Shown: piece by piece, positions 57,090 to 64,000 of the stretch
Position numbering within the stretch: position 1 is the stretch's first letter
Layout: each line of letters begins with the position of its first letter
NCBI RefSeq assembly: GCF_025971955.1
Contig: NZ_JAPDMX010000011.1
Location: forward strand, 1-64,000
DNA length: 64,000 nt
Direction of reading: 5' to 3'
Source: Shewanella subflava
GTDB taxonomy: Bacteria > Pseudomonadota > Gammaproteobacteria > Enterobacterales > Shewanellaceae
Notes under the pieces: model-generated
The model's input: the letters and a program-made list of their open reading frames with translations, nothing else
Databases searched by the model: none
What the model was told of the DNA's origin: nothing
Program-made: the position numbers and the translations under genes

Positions 57090-57872
57090 ATGTGCGAATT
57101 ACTTGCCATGAGTGCCAATGTTCCAACAGATATTGTATTTAGTTTCACAGGCTTGGCAGAACGAGGTGGCGTGACAGGTCCCCATGTTGATGGTTGGGGA
57201 ATCACTTTTTATGAAGGCAAGGGCAGTCGTACATTCAAAGATGCTTGCCCAAGTAGCCAATCTCATATTGCACAGTTAATCAAATCTTATCCGATTAAAA
57301 GTGAGATCGTTGTCAGCCATATTCGCCAGGCTAACCGAGGCTGTGTATCCCTAGAAAATACCCACCCTTTCACACGTGAGTTATGGGGCCGTTATTGGAC
57401 CTATGCCCATAATGGTCAGTTAACTGATTACGAGAGCAAATTTAATCTCAATCGCTTTCAAGCGGTAGGCGATACTGATAGCGAAATGGCTTTTTGTTGG
57501 ATACTTGAAAAAGTCGTGCTGCAGTTTGGTGACACGGCACCAGCTGATATGAAACCTGTTTTTGAATATATCGCATCACTTGCTGATGAAATTCGAGCTC
57601 TTGGTGTGTTCAATATGATCCTCAGTGATGGCATTGATTTAATGGTCTATTGCACTAACAATCTATGTCATATCACACGCAGAGCGCCTTTTGGGAAGGC
57701 TAAATTGATTGATACCGATGTTGTGATAGATTTTCAAAAAGAAACAACGCCAAATGATGTCGTGACGGTTATCGCAACAAGACCTTTAACCAACAATGAA
57801 CAATGGCAAGTTCTCTCACCAGGGGATTGGCGTGTATTTCACAAAGGTGATATAAAATCGGCCAATGTTTGA
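57090..57872 (+). CDS. yafJ: Class II glutamine amidotransferase-like protein YafJ
   Basis: 260 residues closely following E. coli YafJ (255). After removal of Met the N-terminal nucleophile is Cys2 (MCELLAMSANVPTDI), as in class II amidotransferases. Other Ntn-fold segments are HIRQANRG, ENTHPFTREL and YAHNGQLTDY. It would release ammonia from glutamine, but no synthase domain is fused and the true substrate is unknown. AAAAAGG lies about ten bases before the ATG. Divergent from fadE, a neighbourhood kept in E. coli. Confidence 0.94.
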   Translation: MCELLAMSANVPTDIVFSFTGLAERGGVTGPHVDGWGITFYEGKGSRTFKDACPSSQSHIAQLIKSYPIKSEIVVSHIRQANRGCVSLENTHPFTRELWGRYWTYAHNGQLTDYESKFNLNRFQAVGDTDSEMAFCWILEKVVLQFGDTAPADMKPVFEYIASLADEIRALGVFNMILSDGIDLMVYCTNNLCHITRRAPFGKAKLIDTDVVIDFQKETTPNDVVTVIATRPLTNNEQWQVLSPGDWRVFHKGDIKSANV

Positions 57873-57876
57873 TAAC

Positions 57877-57904
57877 AAGAAAGCCAGCGGTGGCTGGCTT
57901 TCTT
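57877..57904. terminator. Bidirectional terminator between yafJ and DUF3108 gene
   Basis: Perfect 12-base stem AAGAAAGCCAGC/GCTGGCTTTCTT with loop GGTG between convergent genes. Confidence 0.85.
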
Positions 57905-57923
57905 ATTTAGTGACTCATATGTA

Positions 57924-58943
57924 TTAGTTGATAACCATTTCCTTTAAGTCAGCAACCTCTTTCTCGCTAAACTTATCAGGACTGACTTCTTGGTTAACAT
58001 TACCTTCTGATTCTTGTTGTTTCTCTGTTTCAGTTTCTGTTAATAAAGCTTTTTCAGCCATGTAAGCCTCGAAAATCGCTCGTTCGTGTTCTAGATCTAA
58101 ACTTGGAATGTCAGGTAAGGGGTTATCAAAAGTATAATCCGCTAATTGAATATCTAATTGCTTACTGCCTTTTGAGAAATGGCTTAATCGTATCGGTAAA
58201 TAGGCAAGTTTAGGTGCCATCCAGAAAAAAGTTTGTCTTTTAGTGCTGTTGCGCACAACCTCAAACTTAACGGTGTCAAATGTACCTCCAGCAACCGTTA
58301 TCGTTTCATTGCCGATAATTTTAAAGTCGTATTCATCGACTTCTTTTTCTTTAACCATTTTGTAATTTAATGGTCTCTTGTTGTTAATGACATCCATTCT
58401 GAATTGCAATTGGACCATCAAAGGGTCGAATATCGTCTCTTGATAATCTAGTTTTAGGGCATCAAGTTTATAAATGGTATGAATAAAATTTTGCGAACGT
58501 GCAAATGCTGTTTGTTCGGTGTATTCACTGCCCGTTCCTGTGCGCTCATGGACATAACGAAATGGCACTAATTTACCATTTTCAAGGGTAAAATCACTTT
58601 GCAATTTCCGTTCATCGGACAACATCAGTAAACCGACTTCGCTTTCAAAAAAATAATTGTAATAGCCACTGTCAGTTTTAGGCAGCGTGAACTTCGCATC
58701 TCCTAATTCAAAGCTGCCATAGTAGGCTTTATAGTGTGCAGTTTGCGGAGTTAAAGGTGCTAATAAAACCGTATTATCAATAGTTTTTGTGTCAACTGCT
58801 TGCTCATCAAGAGGTGCATCGATTTTAATTGCATCGACAACGGCGTCATTAGCCAATACTGTTGGGGATATTATAATAGTGCCAACGATCAATGAAGGTA
58901 ATAAAAAAGCATTGTGAATCGTTTTTAAATGAGATTTTTGCAA
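57924..58943 (-). CDS. DUF3108 family exported protein
   Basis: 339 residues with a signal peptide ending near ISPTVLA. The mature chain has the DUF3108 pattern: YKAYYGSFELGDAKFTL, RYVHERTGTGSE and a final barrel-like stretch with KQTFFWMAPKLAYLPIRL-type strands (here TFFWMAPKLAYLPIRL). The fold resembles lipid- or lipoprotein-binding periplasmic proteins, but function is unknown. The last 70 residues are acidic and low-complexity. It lies 26 bases after the alkyltransferase-like gene, so they are likely co-transcribed. Confidence 0.85.
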   Translation of the reverse strand: MQKSHLKTIHNAFLLPSLIVGTIIISPTVLANDAVVDAIKIDAPLDEQAVDTKTIDNTVLLAPLTPQTAHYKAYYGSFELGDAKFTLPKTDSGYYNYFFESEVGLLMLSDERKLQSDFTLENGKLVPFRYVHERTGTGSEYTEQTAFARSQNFIHTIYKLDALKLDYQETIFDPLMVQLQFRMDVINNKRPLNYKMVKEKEVDEYDFKIIGNETITVAGGTFDTVKFEVVRNSTKRQTFFWMAPKLAYLPIRLSHFSKGSKQLDIQLADYTFDNPLPDIPSLDLEHERAIFEAYMAEKALLTETETEKQQESEGNVNQEVSPDKFSEKEVADLKEMVIN

Positions 58944-58969
58944 TGTGTTTCATCCTAAAAATACGCTTC

Positions 58970-59323
58970 CTAAAAAGGAAGGGTCATAACTAATGTCGCT
59001 ATATCTGGTTGCCATAAATATTTTGACAATGAAATATTGCCCTGGTTCACTTCAATATCTTCTAATCTTAATAGCTCGGTTTGTTTTTGAAATAAATCGC
59101 TATTTGGTGGGAATGAGATTTTACCCGCAGAATTGATCACTCTATGCCAGGGCAAATTAGCCTCAATGGGGGCAAGTTTTAGTGCCCGTGATACATATCT
59201 AGCACGACCGGGCAGTCCCGCTAAATCGGCGACTTTACCATAAGGTAAAACCTTCCCGACAGGAATGACATTAACAACGAATAAAATTTTTTCTACAGAT
59301 GTCCATTTATGCTCGGTATACAT
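58970..59323 (-). CDS. atl: Alkyltransferase-like protein (Atl/MGMT family)
   Basis: 117 residues matching the DNA-binding C-terminal domain of O6-alkylguanine transferases. The active-site motif PCHRV is PWHRV here, with Trp replacing the acceptor Cys: the hallmark of Atl proteins, which bind alkylated guanine and hand it to nucleotide excision repair. The helix-turn-helix with arginine finger is GLPGRARYVSRALK. An in-frame ATG 19 codons earlier (59380) would extend the protein, but the family begins near MYTEHKW, so 59323 is chosen with modest certainty. Second gene of a likely trhA-atl-DUF3108 unit. Confidence 0.88.
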   Translation of the reverse strand: MYTEHKWTSVEKILFVVNVIPVGKVLPYGKVADLAGLPGRARYVSRALKLAPIEANLPWHRVINSAGKISFPPNSDLFQKQTELLRLEDIEVNQGNISLSKYLWQPDIATLVMTLPF

Positions 59324-59434
59324 ATTATTGTATGTTTGGAAACGGATAATTGATTTTGCATCAAAAAATGATGCTTGCATAGCAGATAAGCAAACACAAC
59401 AGCTAAATAACTGTCGAGTTTGCTGGCATGGATT

Positions 59435-60115
59435 CTAATGAGTGACAATGAGGTAAATGCAAAAAAAGTGTGCGAAAGCACCACCTAGTACAAAAAAATG
59501 CCATATAGCATGATTGTAGGGAATTTTTTTATTCGCATAAAAAATCACTCCTAAGCTATATGATAAGCCACCAGTGATGAGCAAGTTAAAACTGGTTTTA
59601 CTCATATTGGCAATAAGATCATGCATAACAGTGACACAAAGCCAGCCCATAAGTAGGTATAGTATTAAACTGAATGCTTTAAAGCGTCCGATAAACAAGG
59701 TTTTGAAAACAATTCCGCCCAAGGCCAAACACCATATAGCAGTTAAAATGTTTAATGCATTATCATCTTGTAAGGTAATTAGCATTAAGGGAGTATAAGT
59801 ACCCGCAATTAAGGTATAAATGGCACAGTGATCAGCCATTTTAAATCGTTTTCGCCATACAAGTGTACGGCTAGAGTGGTATAAGGTTGAGGCCAAAAAC
59901 AACACAATGATACTGGCCCCGTAAATGATCACGCCACTCATTTGAATTGAGCTTAGATCATCCCTTGCATCTATTAGCATAAATACTAAACCGATGATGC
60001 CAGCGACTACCCCAAGCCCATGGGAAATGGCATTCGCTAGTTCTTCTTTTACACTGTAATCTGAAGTGTTTAGGGAATTTGAGTCGCTAATTATTGTGTC
60101 TGAAACGATTGCCAT
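59435..60115 (-). CDS. trhA: Hemolysin III / TrhA family membrane protein
   Basis: 226 residues with seven predicted membrane helices, the PAQR/hemolysin III topology. Family residues are EELANAISHGLG near residue 24, STLYHSS with its histidine, and IPYNHAIWHFFVLGGAFAHF at the end, whose histidines form the presumed metal site. Bacterial members influence membrane fluidity or energetics. The name hemolysin is historical. It is upstream of atl by about 110 bases. Confidence 0.92.
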   Translation of the reverse strand: MAIVSDTIISDSNSLNTSDYSVKEELANAISHGLGVVAGIIGLVFMLIDARDDLSSIQMSGVIIYGASIIVLFLASTLYHSSRTLVWRKRFKMADHCAIYTLIAGTYTPLMLITLQDDNALNILTAIWCLALGGIVFKTLFIGRFKAFSLILYLLMGWLCVTVMHDLIANMSKTSFNLLITGGLSYSLGVIFYANKKIPYNHAIWHFFVLGGAFAHFFCIYLIVTH

Positions 60116-60369
60116 AGTGTTATTACTTATTAGTCACGTAAAATACGCTGTTAGTCTAACAGGGGATAAATAAAAAAACTACACATAGCTTACATGTGTA
60201 AGCTGAATTTGTTGGATTACCATCATACTTTTTAAATTACGCAGAACTTTACAGCGGTTTAACGTTCAAATTAATAAATATTACCGACTTTGCGGAATTA
60301 AATTGTCTGGTCTTGTGTATTGCTCATGAGATAATTGACCTTTAAGGGGATTTGTAAATAGCAGTGATT

Positions 60370-61224
60370 ATGGATAAAGATAACAAGCTTCAAAGTTTGA
60401 ATGACAACGATGATGTCATCACTAGAGGTCATGGTGGGTTAGTCAAACCTATTGCTGTGGCCATTGTTATTCACATTATATTGTTCGGTATTTTGGGGCT
60501 GTTTTGGCAGCAAAGTCATCAGCAACGAAAAGATGGATTAGTTACCCCCCAAGCTGCTCTAAAAATCAATAGTTACATCATTACCACTGAGCAATATGAA
60601 GCCATGGTAAATGCTGCCAACTCGAATAAAGAAAATATTGATGACAAGCCTCATAAGACGTTAAATGATATTCCAGCACAACAATTAAATACTCAGCCAG
60701 ACTTAGAAAAACCTACAATAATTGTTCCTACTGCAATAGAGTCAGACGACAAGGGTAGCATTGCGAATGAGGCAGAGGTAACCGATAAAGCCATACCGCA
60801 GAATAAAGCACCGCCAACTGAACCCAAGGATGAGCAATCTAATACATTGTCTCGGGTTGATAAAAGCTCTGCCGCTCCATCAAACCTTACATCAGAAGAT
60901 ATTAGACGTGCATCAAGGCACTTTTTACAGCAAATCAATGAACAGGAGTTTGATGCTATGGTAGGGCGGCAAACGGCTTCAATATCTATGGTTGGTACTA
61001 TGAGTGAGATGGATGCTGACAGAGACTATATTGAAATACACCAAAAACAAGATTTAAGCCAACCTCATAGTTACAATCACAGATTAGATCCTAATAGAAT
61101 CGTTAAGCAAGGTGATTATTGTTATCGCGTGGTTAATTTAGCGACTCAAGTTAATCCCTATGGTGAAGGCTTAGGCTTTGCTGAGTTTTGCGGTACTGAA
61201 CAATTAAAAATAGCGATGCAGTAA
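60370..61224 (+). CDS. Unrecognised membrane-anchored protein with TonB/TolA-like layout
   Basis: 284 residues that I do not recognise. A short basic N-terminus leads into one helix (VAIVIHIILFGILGLFW, about residues 31-47) containing a histidine, reminiscent of the TonB/TolA anchor, with the rest outside the membrane. Residues 50-180 are low-complexity, rich in Asn, Asp, Lys and Pro. The C-terminal 100 residues look folded: SEDIRRASRHFLQQINEQEF, then a segment with two cysteines in GDYCYRVVN and FAEFCGTEQ that could form a disulfide. Start is uncertain: GTG 60364 or ATG 60370; AAGGGGA lies rather far upstream. No ExbB/ExbD genes are nearby. Confidence 0.7.
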   Translation: MDKDNKLQSLNDNDDVITRGHGGLVKPIAVAIVIHIILFGILGLFWQQSHQQRKDGLVTPQAALKINSYIITTEQYEAMVNAANSNKENIDDKPHKTLNDIPAQQLNTQPDLEKPTIIVPTAIESDDKGSIANEAEVTDKAIPQNKAPPTEPKDEQSNTLSRVDKSSAAPSNLTSEDIRRASRHFLQQINEQEFDAMVGRQTASISMVGTMSEMDADRDYIEIHQKQDLSQPHSYNHRLDPNRIVKQGDYCYRVVNLATQVNPYGEGLGFAEFCGTEQLKIAMQ

Positions 61225-61258
61225 GCCATCAGTGCTCGCTTAATCAAGCTCAAATAAA

Positions 61259-61882
61259 TTACTTTCGATATCTGAAGCGATAAGCAACAGAACTCCAAAA
61301 CAAAGCACAAATTACCCCTGCAATCACGCCAACAAGATGCGATTCAGTTGCCACTCTGGCATTAATCAATTCTGCAATGCCAGCACTCGCCCCAAAGTAT
61401 TGCTCGTAAGCCACTTTAGCCATCACTCCCAGAAGCAATAGATAGCCTGAACGTAATCCCTTACGAATATCCATGATTGCACCGAAAGCAAATAACCCAT
61501 GAAGTACGCCGCTTAAGCCGACATAGGTAAGTAACTCAGGATAAAAAACGTAAAGGCCAATGCCTTCTAATATACAAAGGCTTATAAATAGTAAGGCGAG
61601 TTTGTTCGTATGTCTTTTGTAGTGCAGCTCATGCAGAAATACAATTACCCATAACCCAGCTAAATTCATGGTTAAATGCCAAGCATTGGTATGCAGTAAA
61701 TTACCACTAAAAATACGCCAAACTTGCCCGTTTGAAATGGCATTATGGTCGAACTTAAATATTGAATAGGTATCGACAATCATTGGGGATGTCATAGCTA
61801 ATGCAAACAACACAATGCAAATGAGACTTATAATGAGCGTAAATTGATTGGGTTTTACGCCAGATAGTGGTGCTTTAGCCAT
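61259..61882 (-). CDS. rrtA: Rhombosortase (rhomboid-family protease)
   Basis: 207 residues with about six membrane helices. The rhomboid serine motif appears as GLSGVLHG, the form typical of rhombosortase, and the partner histidine lies in ESHLVGVIAG near the end; HTNAWHLTMNLAGLW is the conserved helix-2 histidine region. Rhombosortase is thought to cleave GlyGly-CTERM tails of exported proteins. No GlyGly-CTERM substrate is encoded in this window. The start is the ATG at 61882 with GAGG five bases upstream; it follows queC by eight bases and is probably co-transcribed. Confidence 0.88.
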   Translation of the reverse strand: MAKAPLSGVKPNQFTLIISLICIVLFALAMTSPMIVDTYSIFKFDHNAISNGQVWRIFSGNLLHTNAWHLTMNLAGLWVIVFLHELHYKRHTNKLALLFISLCILEGIGLYVFYPELLTYVGLSGVLHGLFAFGAIMDIRKGLRSGYLLLLGVMAKVAYEQYFGASAGIAELINARVATESHLVGVIAGVICALFWSSVAYRFRYRK

Positions 61883-61890
61883 CAAAACCT

Positions 61891-62607
61891 CTATTTTACT
61901 GAGTGCACTTTAGCGTTTAAAGACTGCATCACCTGTTCAGCGTTTTGTAAGTAATCATCTAGCCCGCGTTGACGTAACAAACATGATGGGCAATCTTGGC
62001 ATCCATCACCAACTATACCGTTATAACAGGTTAATGTTTGTTGTTTTACTAAGTCTAATTGTTGATATTTATCCGCTAAAGCCCATGTTTCGGCTTTATT
62101 TAGCCACATCAAAGGCGTAATGATTTTGACTGGTTTATCCATTCCCAAAGCTAAACTTTGCTGCATTGATTGAACAAACTCATTGCGACAATCTGGGTAG
62201 CCAGAAAAGTCTGTTTCACACACGCCAGTGATAATTGCGTCGCAGCCTAACTGGTAGGCATAAACTCCCGCTAAAGTGAGAAACAAAATATTTCTACCGG
62301 GGACAAAAGTATTAGGCAAACCATTGTTCATTAATTCATGTGATACTGGAATTGAATCTCGCGTCAGTGCCGATATCGCTAATTCATTAAGCAAGGTGGT
62401 GTCTAATACCTTATGACTTGCCAGCTTCAGCTGCGCAGCTAATGTTTTGGCTACATCAATTTCTTGCCTGTGTCGCTGACCGTAGTCAAACGTGATCCCA
62501 TGCACTTCATCATATTCAGCAAGGGCTTGAATAAGGCAGGTGGTTGAGTCTTGTCCGCCGCTAAAAACGACTAATGCTTTGGTAGGCGATGATGGTGCTT
62601 GTGACAT
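61891..62607 (-). CDS. queC: 7-cyano-7-deazaguanine (preQ0) synthase
   Basis: ATP-dependent conversion of carboxy-deazaguanine to preQ0 for queuosine synthesis. The N-type PP-loop is [13 protein letters not shown] (residues 13-25). Four zinc cysteines occur in [17 protein letters not shown] with the family's C-x8-C-x2-C-x2-C spacing. Length 238 residues. Divergent from queE, the preceding enzyme in the pathway, across 171 bases; no preQ1 riboswitch was recognised there. Confidence 0.95.
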   Translation of the reverse strand: MSQAPSSPTKALVVFSGGQDSTTCLIQALAEYDEVHGITFDYGQRHRQEIDVAKTLAAQLKLASHKVLDTTLLNELAISALTRDSIPVSHELMNNGLPNTFVPGRNILFLTLAGVYAYQLGCDAIITGVCETDFSGYPDCRNEFVQSMQQSLALGMDKPVKIITPLMWLNKAETWALADKYQQLDLVKQQTLTCYNGIVGDGCQDCPSCLLRQRGLDDYLQNAEQVMQSLNAKVHSVK

Positions 62608-62778
62608 GAGTAATAACCTAATGAGAAACTAACGAGAAAAAGGGCTCTGATGAACGACTATTTTATCGCAGTGTTTCCTGTAATAGCAAAATTAATGCGC
62701 CTTTATTGGGCTGTTTCCTTGATACTGAAGTTGAAATACACTATAAATGCCGCCCCAATAAATGAAAGCTGGTGAACA

Positions 62779-63447
62779 ATGAATTATCCCGTCAATGAAG
62801 TATTTGAAACGATCCAAGGTGAAGGCTCTTTTACGGGGGTACCTGCACTTTTTGTTCGTTTACAAGGCTGTCCGGTTGGCTGCTCTTGGTGTGATACCAA
62901 ACAAACGTGGGATGTATTGATTGAAAACAAGGTTGCTCCGCAACAAGTGATTACCGTCGATGGCACTATTGGCCGTTGGGCTGATCATGATGCAAAAAGC
63001 TTAATCGCGGCATTTACTCAAAAAGGATTTACCGCAAAACATGTGGTCATTACCGGTGGTGAGCCTTGTTTGTATGATTTAACTCAATTAACAGAGCAAT
63101 TAATTGATGCGGGGTACAGTGTCCAGATTGAAACTTCAGGCACATTTAAAGTGAACTGTCATCCGGACGTTTGGGTCACGGTTTCACCAAAAATTAATAT
63201 GAAAGGTGGCTATAAAGTATTGTCTCAAGCCCTTGAGCGTGCCAATGAAATTAAGCATCCTATCGCGACAGATAAACACATCGAAGAATTAGATACGCTG
63301 CTCAGTGATATTGACTTAACAGGTAAAACTATCTGTTTGCAGCCCATTAGTCAAAAGCCCCGAGCAACCGAACTGGCGATGAAAATCTGTATTGCCAGAA
63401 ACTGGCGTTTATCAATTCAAACGCACAAATATTTGAATATTGATTAG
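62779..63447 (+). CDS. queE: 7-carboxy-7-deazaguanine synthase (radical SAM)
   Basis: Rearranges carboxy-tetrahydropterin to carboxy-deazaguanine, the step before QueC. The iron-sulfur cysteines lie in [15 protein letters not shown] (CxxxCxxC, about residues 30-44) and the SAM-binding GGEP in [10 protein letters not shown]. Length is 222 residues, like E. coli QueE (223). GCTGGTG precedes the ATG. Single gene divergent from queC. Confidence 0.95.
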   Translation: MNYPVNEVFETIQGEGSFTGVPALFVRLQGCPVGCSWCDTKQTWDVLIENKVAPQQVITVDGTIGRWADHDAKSLIAAFTQKGFTAKHVVITGGEPCLYDLTQLTEQLIDAGYSVQIETSGTFKVNCHPDVWVTVSPKINMKGGYKVLSQALERANEIKHPIATDKHIEELDTLLSDIDLTGKTICLQPISQKPRATELAMKICIARNWRLSIQTHKYLNID

Positions 63448-63564
63448 CATCATTTATTTACAATCTTGATCGCTATCAGGTTGTTTTTAGATTCTGTACC
63501 ATCAGTATGAGGTAAATCACGTTAGCCTGATTGTTGAAATCATGCAGATTCACAATGTTATTTT

Positions 63565-63590
63565 GACCTTATTGAAATGAATAAGGTCTT
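63565..63590. terminator. Hairpin between queE and the cysteine-synthase-like gene
   Basis: Stem GACCTTATT/AATAAGGTC with loop GAAATGA-like bases, between convergent genes. T runs are short on both sides. Confidence 0.5.
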
Positions 63591-63612
63591 AACCAATCAC
63601 AGCATTCCTCAA

Positions 63613-64000
63613 CTAGCAATCTAATCGTTCGAGACGACCCGTTTGATTGAAGCTCACTAATTGGGTTTCAAATTGCTTAAAACAGCCAATGTTATCGCTA
63701 ATCCACTGCGGATTATAATAGGTATCTAAATACCTTTCCCCAGCATCACAAATCAAAGTGACAATTGAGCCTTTCTCACCGTTAAGTTGCATTCGTGTGG
63801 CTAATTGCAATGCGCCGTAAAGATTGGTTCCAGTGGAAGCCCCCGTTTTACGGCCAATTAAACCCTCTAGCCATTGGATCGTGGCGATTGATGCAGCATC
63901 AGGTATTTTTTGCATTTCATCCACAACACCTGCAATGAAAGAGGGCTCTACCCTTGGACGGCCAATACCTTCAATTTTACTTCCGGCAGTGCCCGTTATC
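63613..64000 (-). CDS. PLP-dependent cysteine synthase family protein, C-terminal part
   Basis: The 3' end of a minus-strand gene whose start is beyond the window. In frame it reads TGTAGSKIEGIGRPRVEPSF, then KTGASTGTNLYGALQLATRM and a C-terminal GERYLDTYYNPQWI. The G-T-S/A-type glycine-rich stretch and SGTN/STGTN phosphate-proximal element fit the cysteine synthase/cystathionine beta-synthase fold. The PLP lysine lies upstream, out of view, so activity cannot be judged. It may make cysteine from O-acetylserine or act on a related substrate. Confidence 0.82.
   Translation of the reverse strand, partial: ITGTAGSKIEGIGRPRVEPSFIAGVVDEMQKIPDAASIATIQWLEGLIGRKTGASTGTNLYGALQLATRMQLNGEKGSIVTLICDAGERYLDTYYNPQWISDNIGCFKQFETQLVSFNQTGRLERLDC

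Noticed and set aside
62608..62778. preQ1 riboswitch between queC and queE
   Set aside because: No compact preQ1 aptamer pattern was seen on either strand of this spacer.

Overview
The window looks like a chromosomal segment of a gammaproteobacterium, almost certainly a marine Shewanella. The basis is gene content (AcnD/PrpF-type methylcitrate cycle with a GntR regulator, LldEFG lactate oxidation, large NAD-glutamate dehydrogenase, ZapC, ProQ, rhombosortase, DUF2835), AT-rich codon usage and gene orders shared with Escherichia coli. I saw no prophage, transposase, CRISPR array or rRNA. Most of the window is core genome.

Region 1 (1-7.2 kb): 3' part of a Leu tRNA followed by a second 3'-half copy, then minus-strand ybiT (ABC-F ATPase), can (beta carbonic anhydrase) and an MCE lipid-transport operon: letA split into two overlapping genes, then letB with seven MCE domains. 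Region 2 (7.2-14.2 kb): SOS-controlled yebG, msrC, proQ, prc, pepN and a DUF2835 gene; much of this order is kept in E. coli. Region 3 (14.5-21.5 kb): an envelope cluster of unknown function, DUF1302, DUF1329, a Ycf48-like beta-propeller and an MMPL/RND transporter. Region 4 (21.8-32.5 kb): gdhB, pyrD, zapC, an SDR oxidoreductase, a Cache-domain chemoreceptor and a LysR regulator.

Region 5 (32.5-42.5 kb): carbon catabolism. lldEFG (lactate to pyruvate) runs leftward and prpR-prpB-prpC-acnD-prpF (propionyl-CoA to pyruvate and succinate) runs rightward from a shared control region carrying three TTGTCGAC-type palindromes, with a fourth inside prpR. Region 6 (42.9-54.1 kb): a CPA antiporter with an RCK-like domain and a charged coiled-coil tail, bcp/gcvR diverging from dapA/bamC, an 0.8-kb gene-poor stretch, a two-gene RND efflux system and a PaaI-type thioesterase. 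Region 7 (54.4-64 kb): fadE and yafJ sharing an intergenic region with FadR-like and PsrA-like operators; then trhA, an alkyltransferase-like DNA repair protein and a DUF3108 protein; an unrecognised membrane-anchored protein; rhombosortase, queC and queE (queuosine precursor synthesis); and the start of a cysteine-synthase-like gene cut by the window edge.

No clearly new large system is evident. The best leads are the DUF1302/DUF1329/Ycf48/MMPL cluster, the shared lldEFG-prp control region, the tRNA 3'-half repeat, the repeat-like 48.6-49.4 kb region and the orphan TonB-like protein at 60.4 kb. All family assignments come from reading the sequence; no database search was run.
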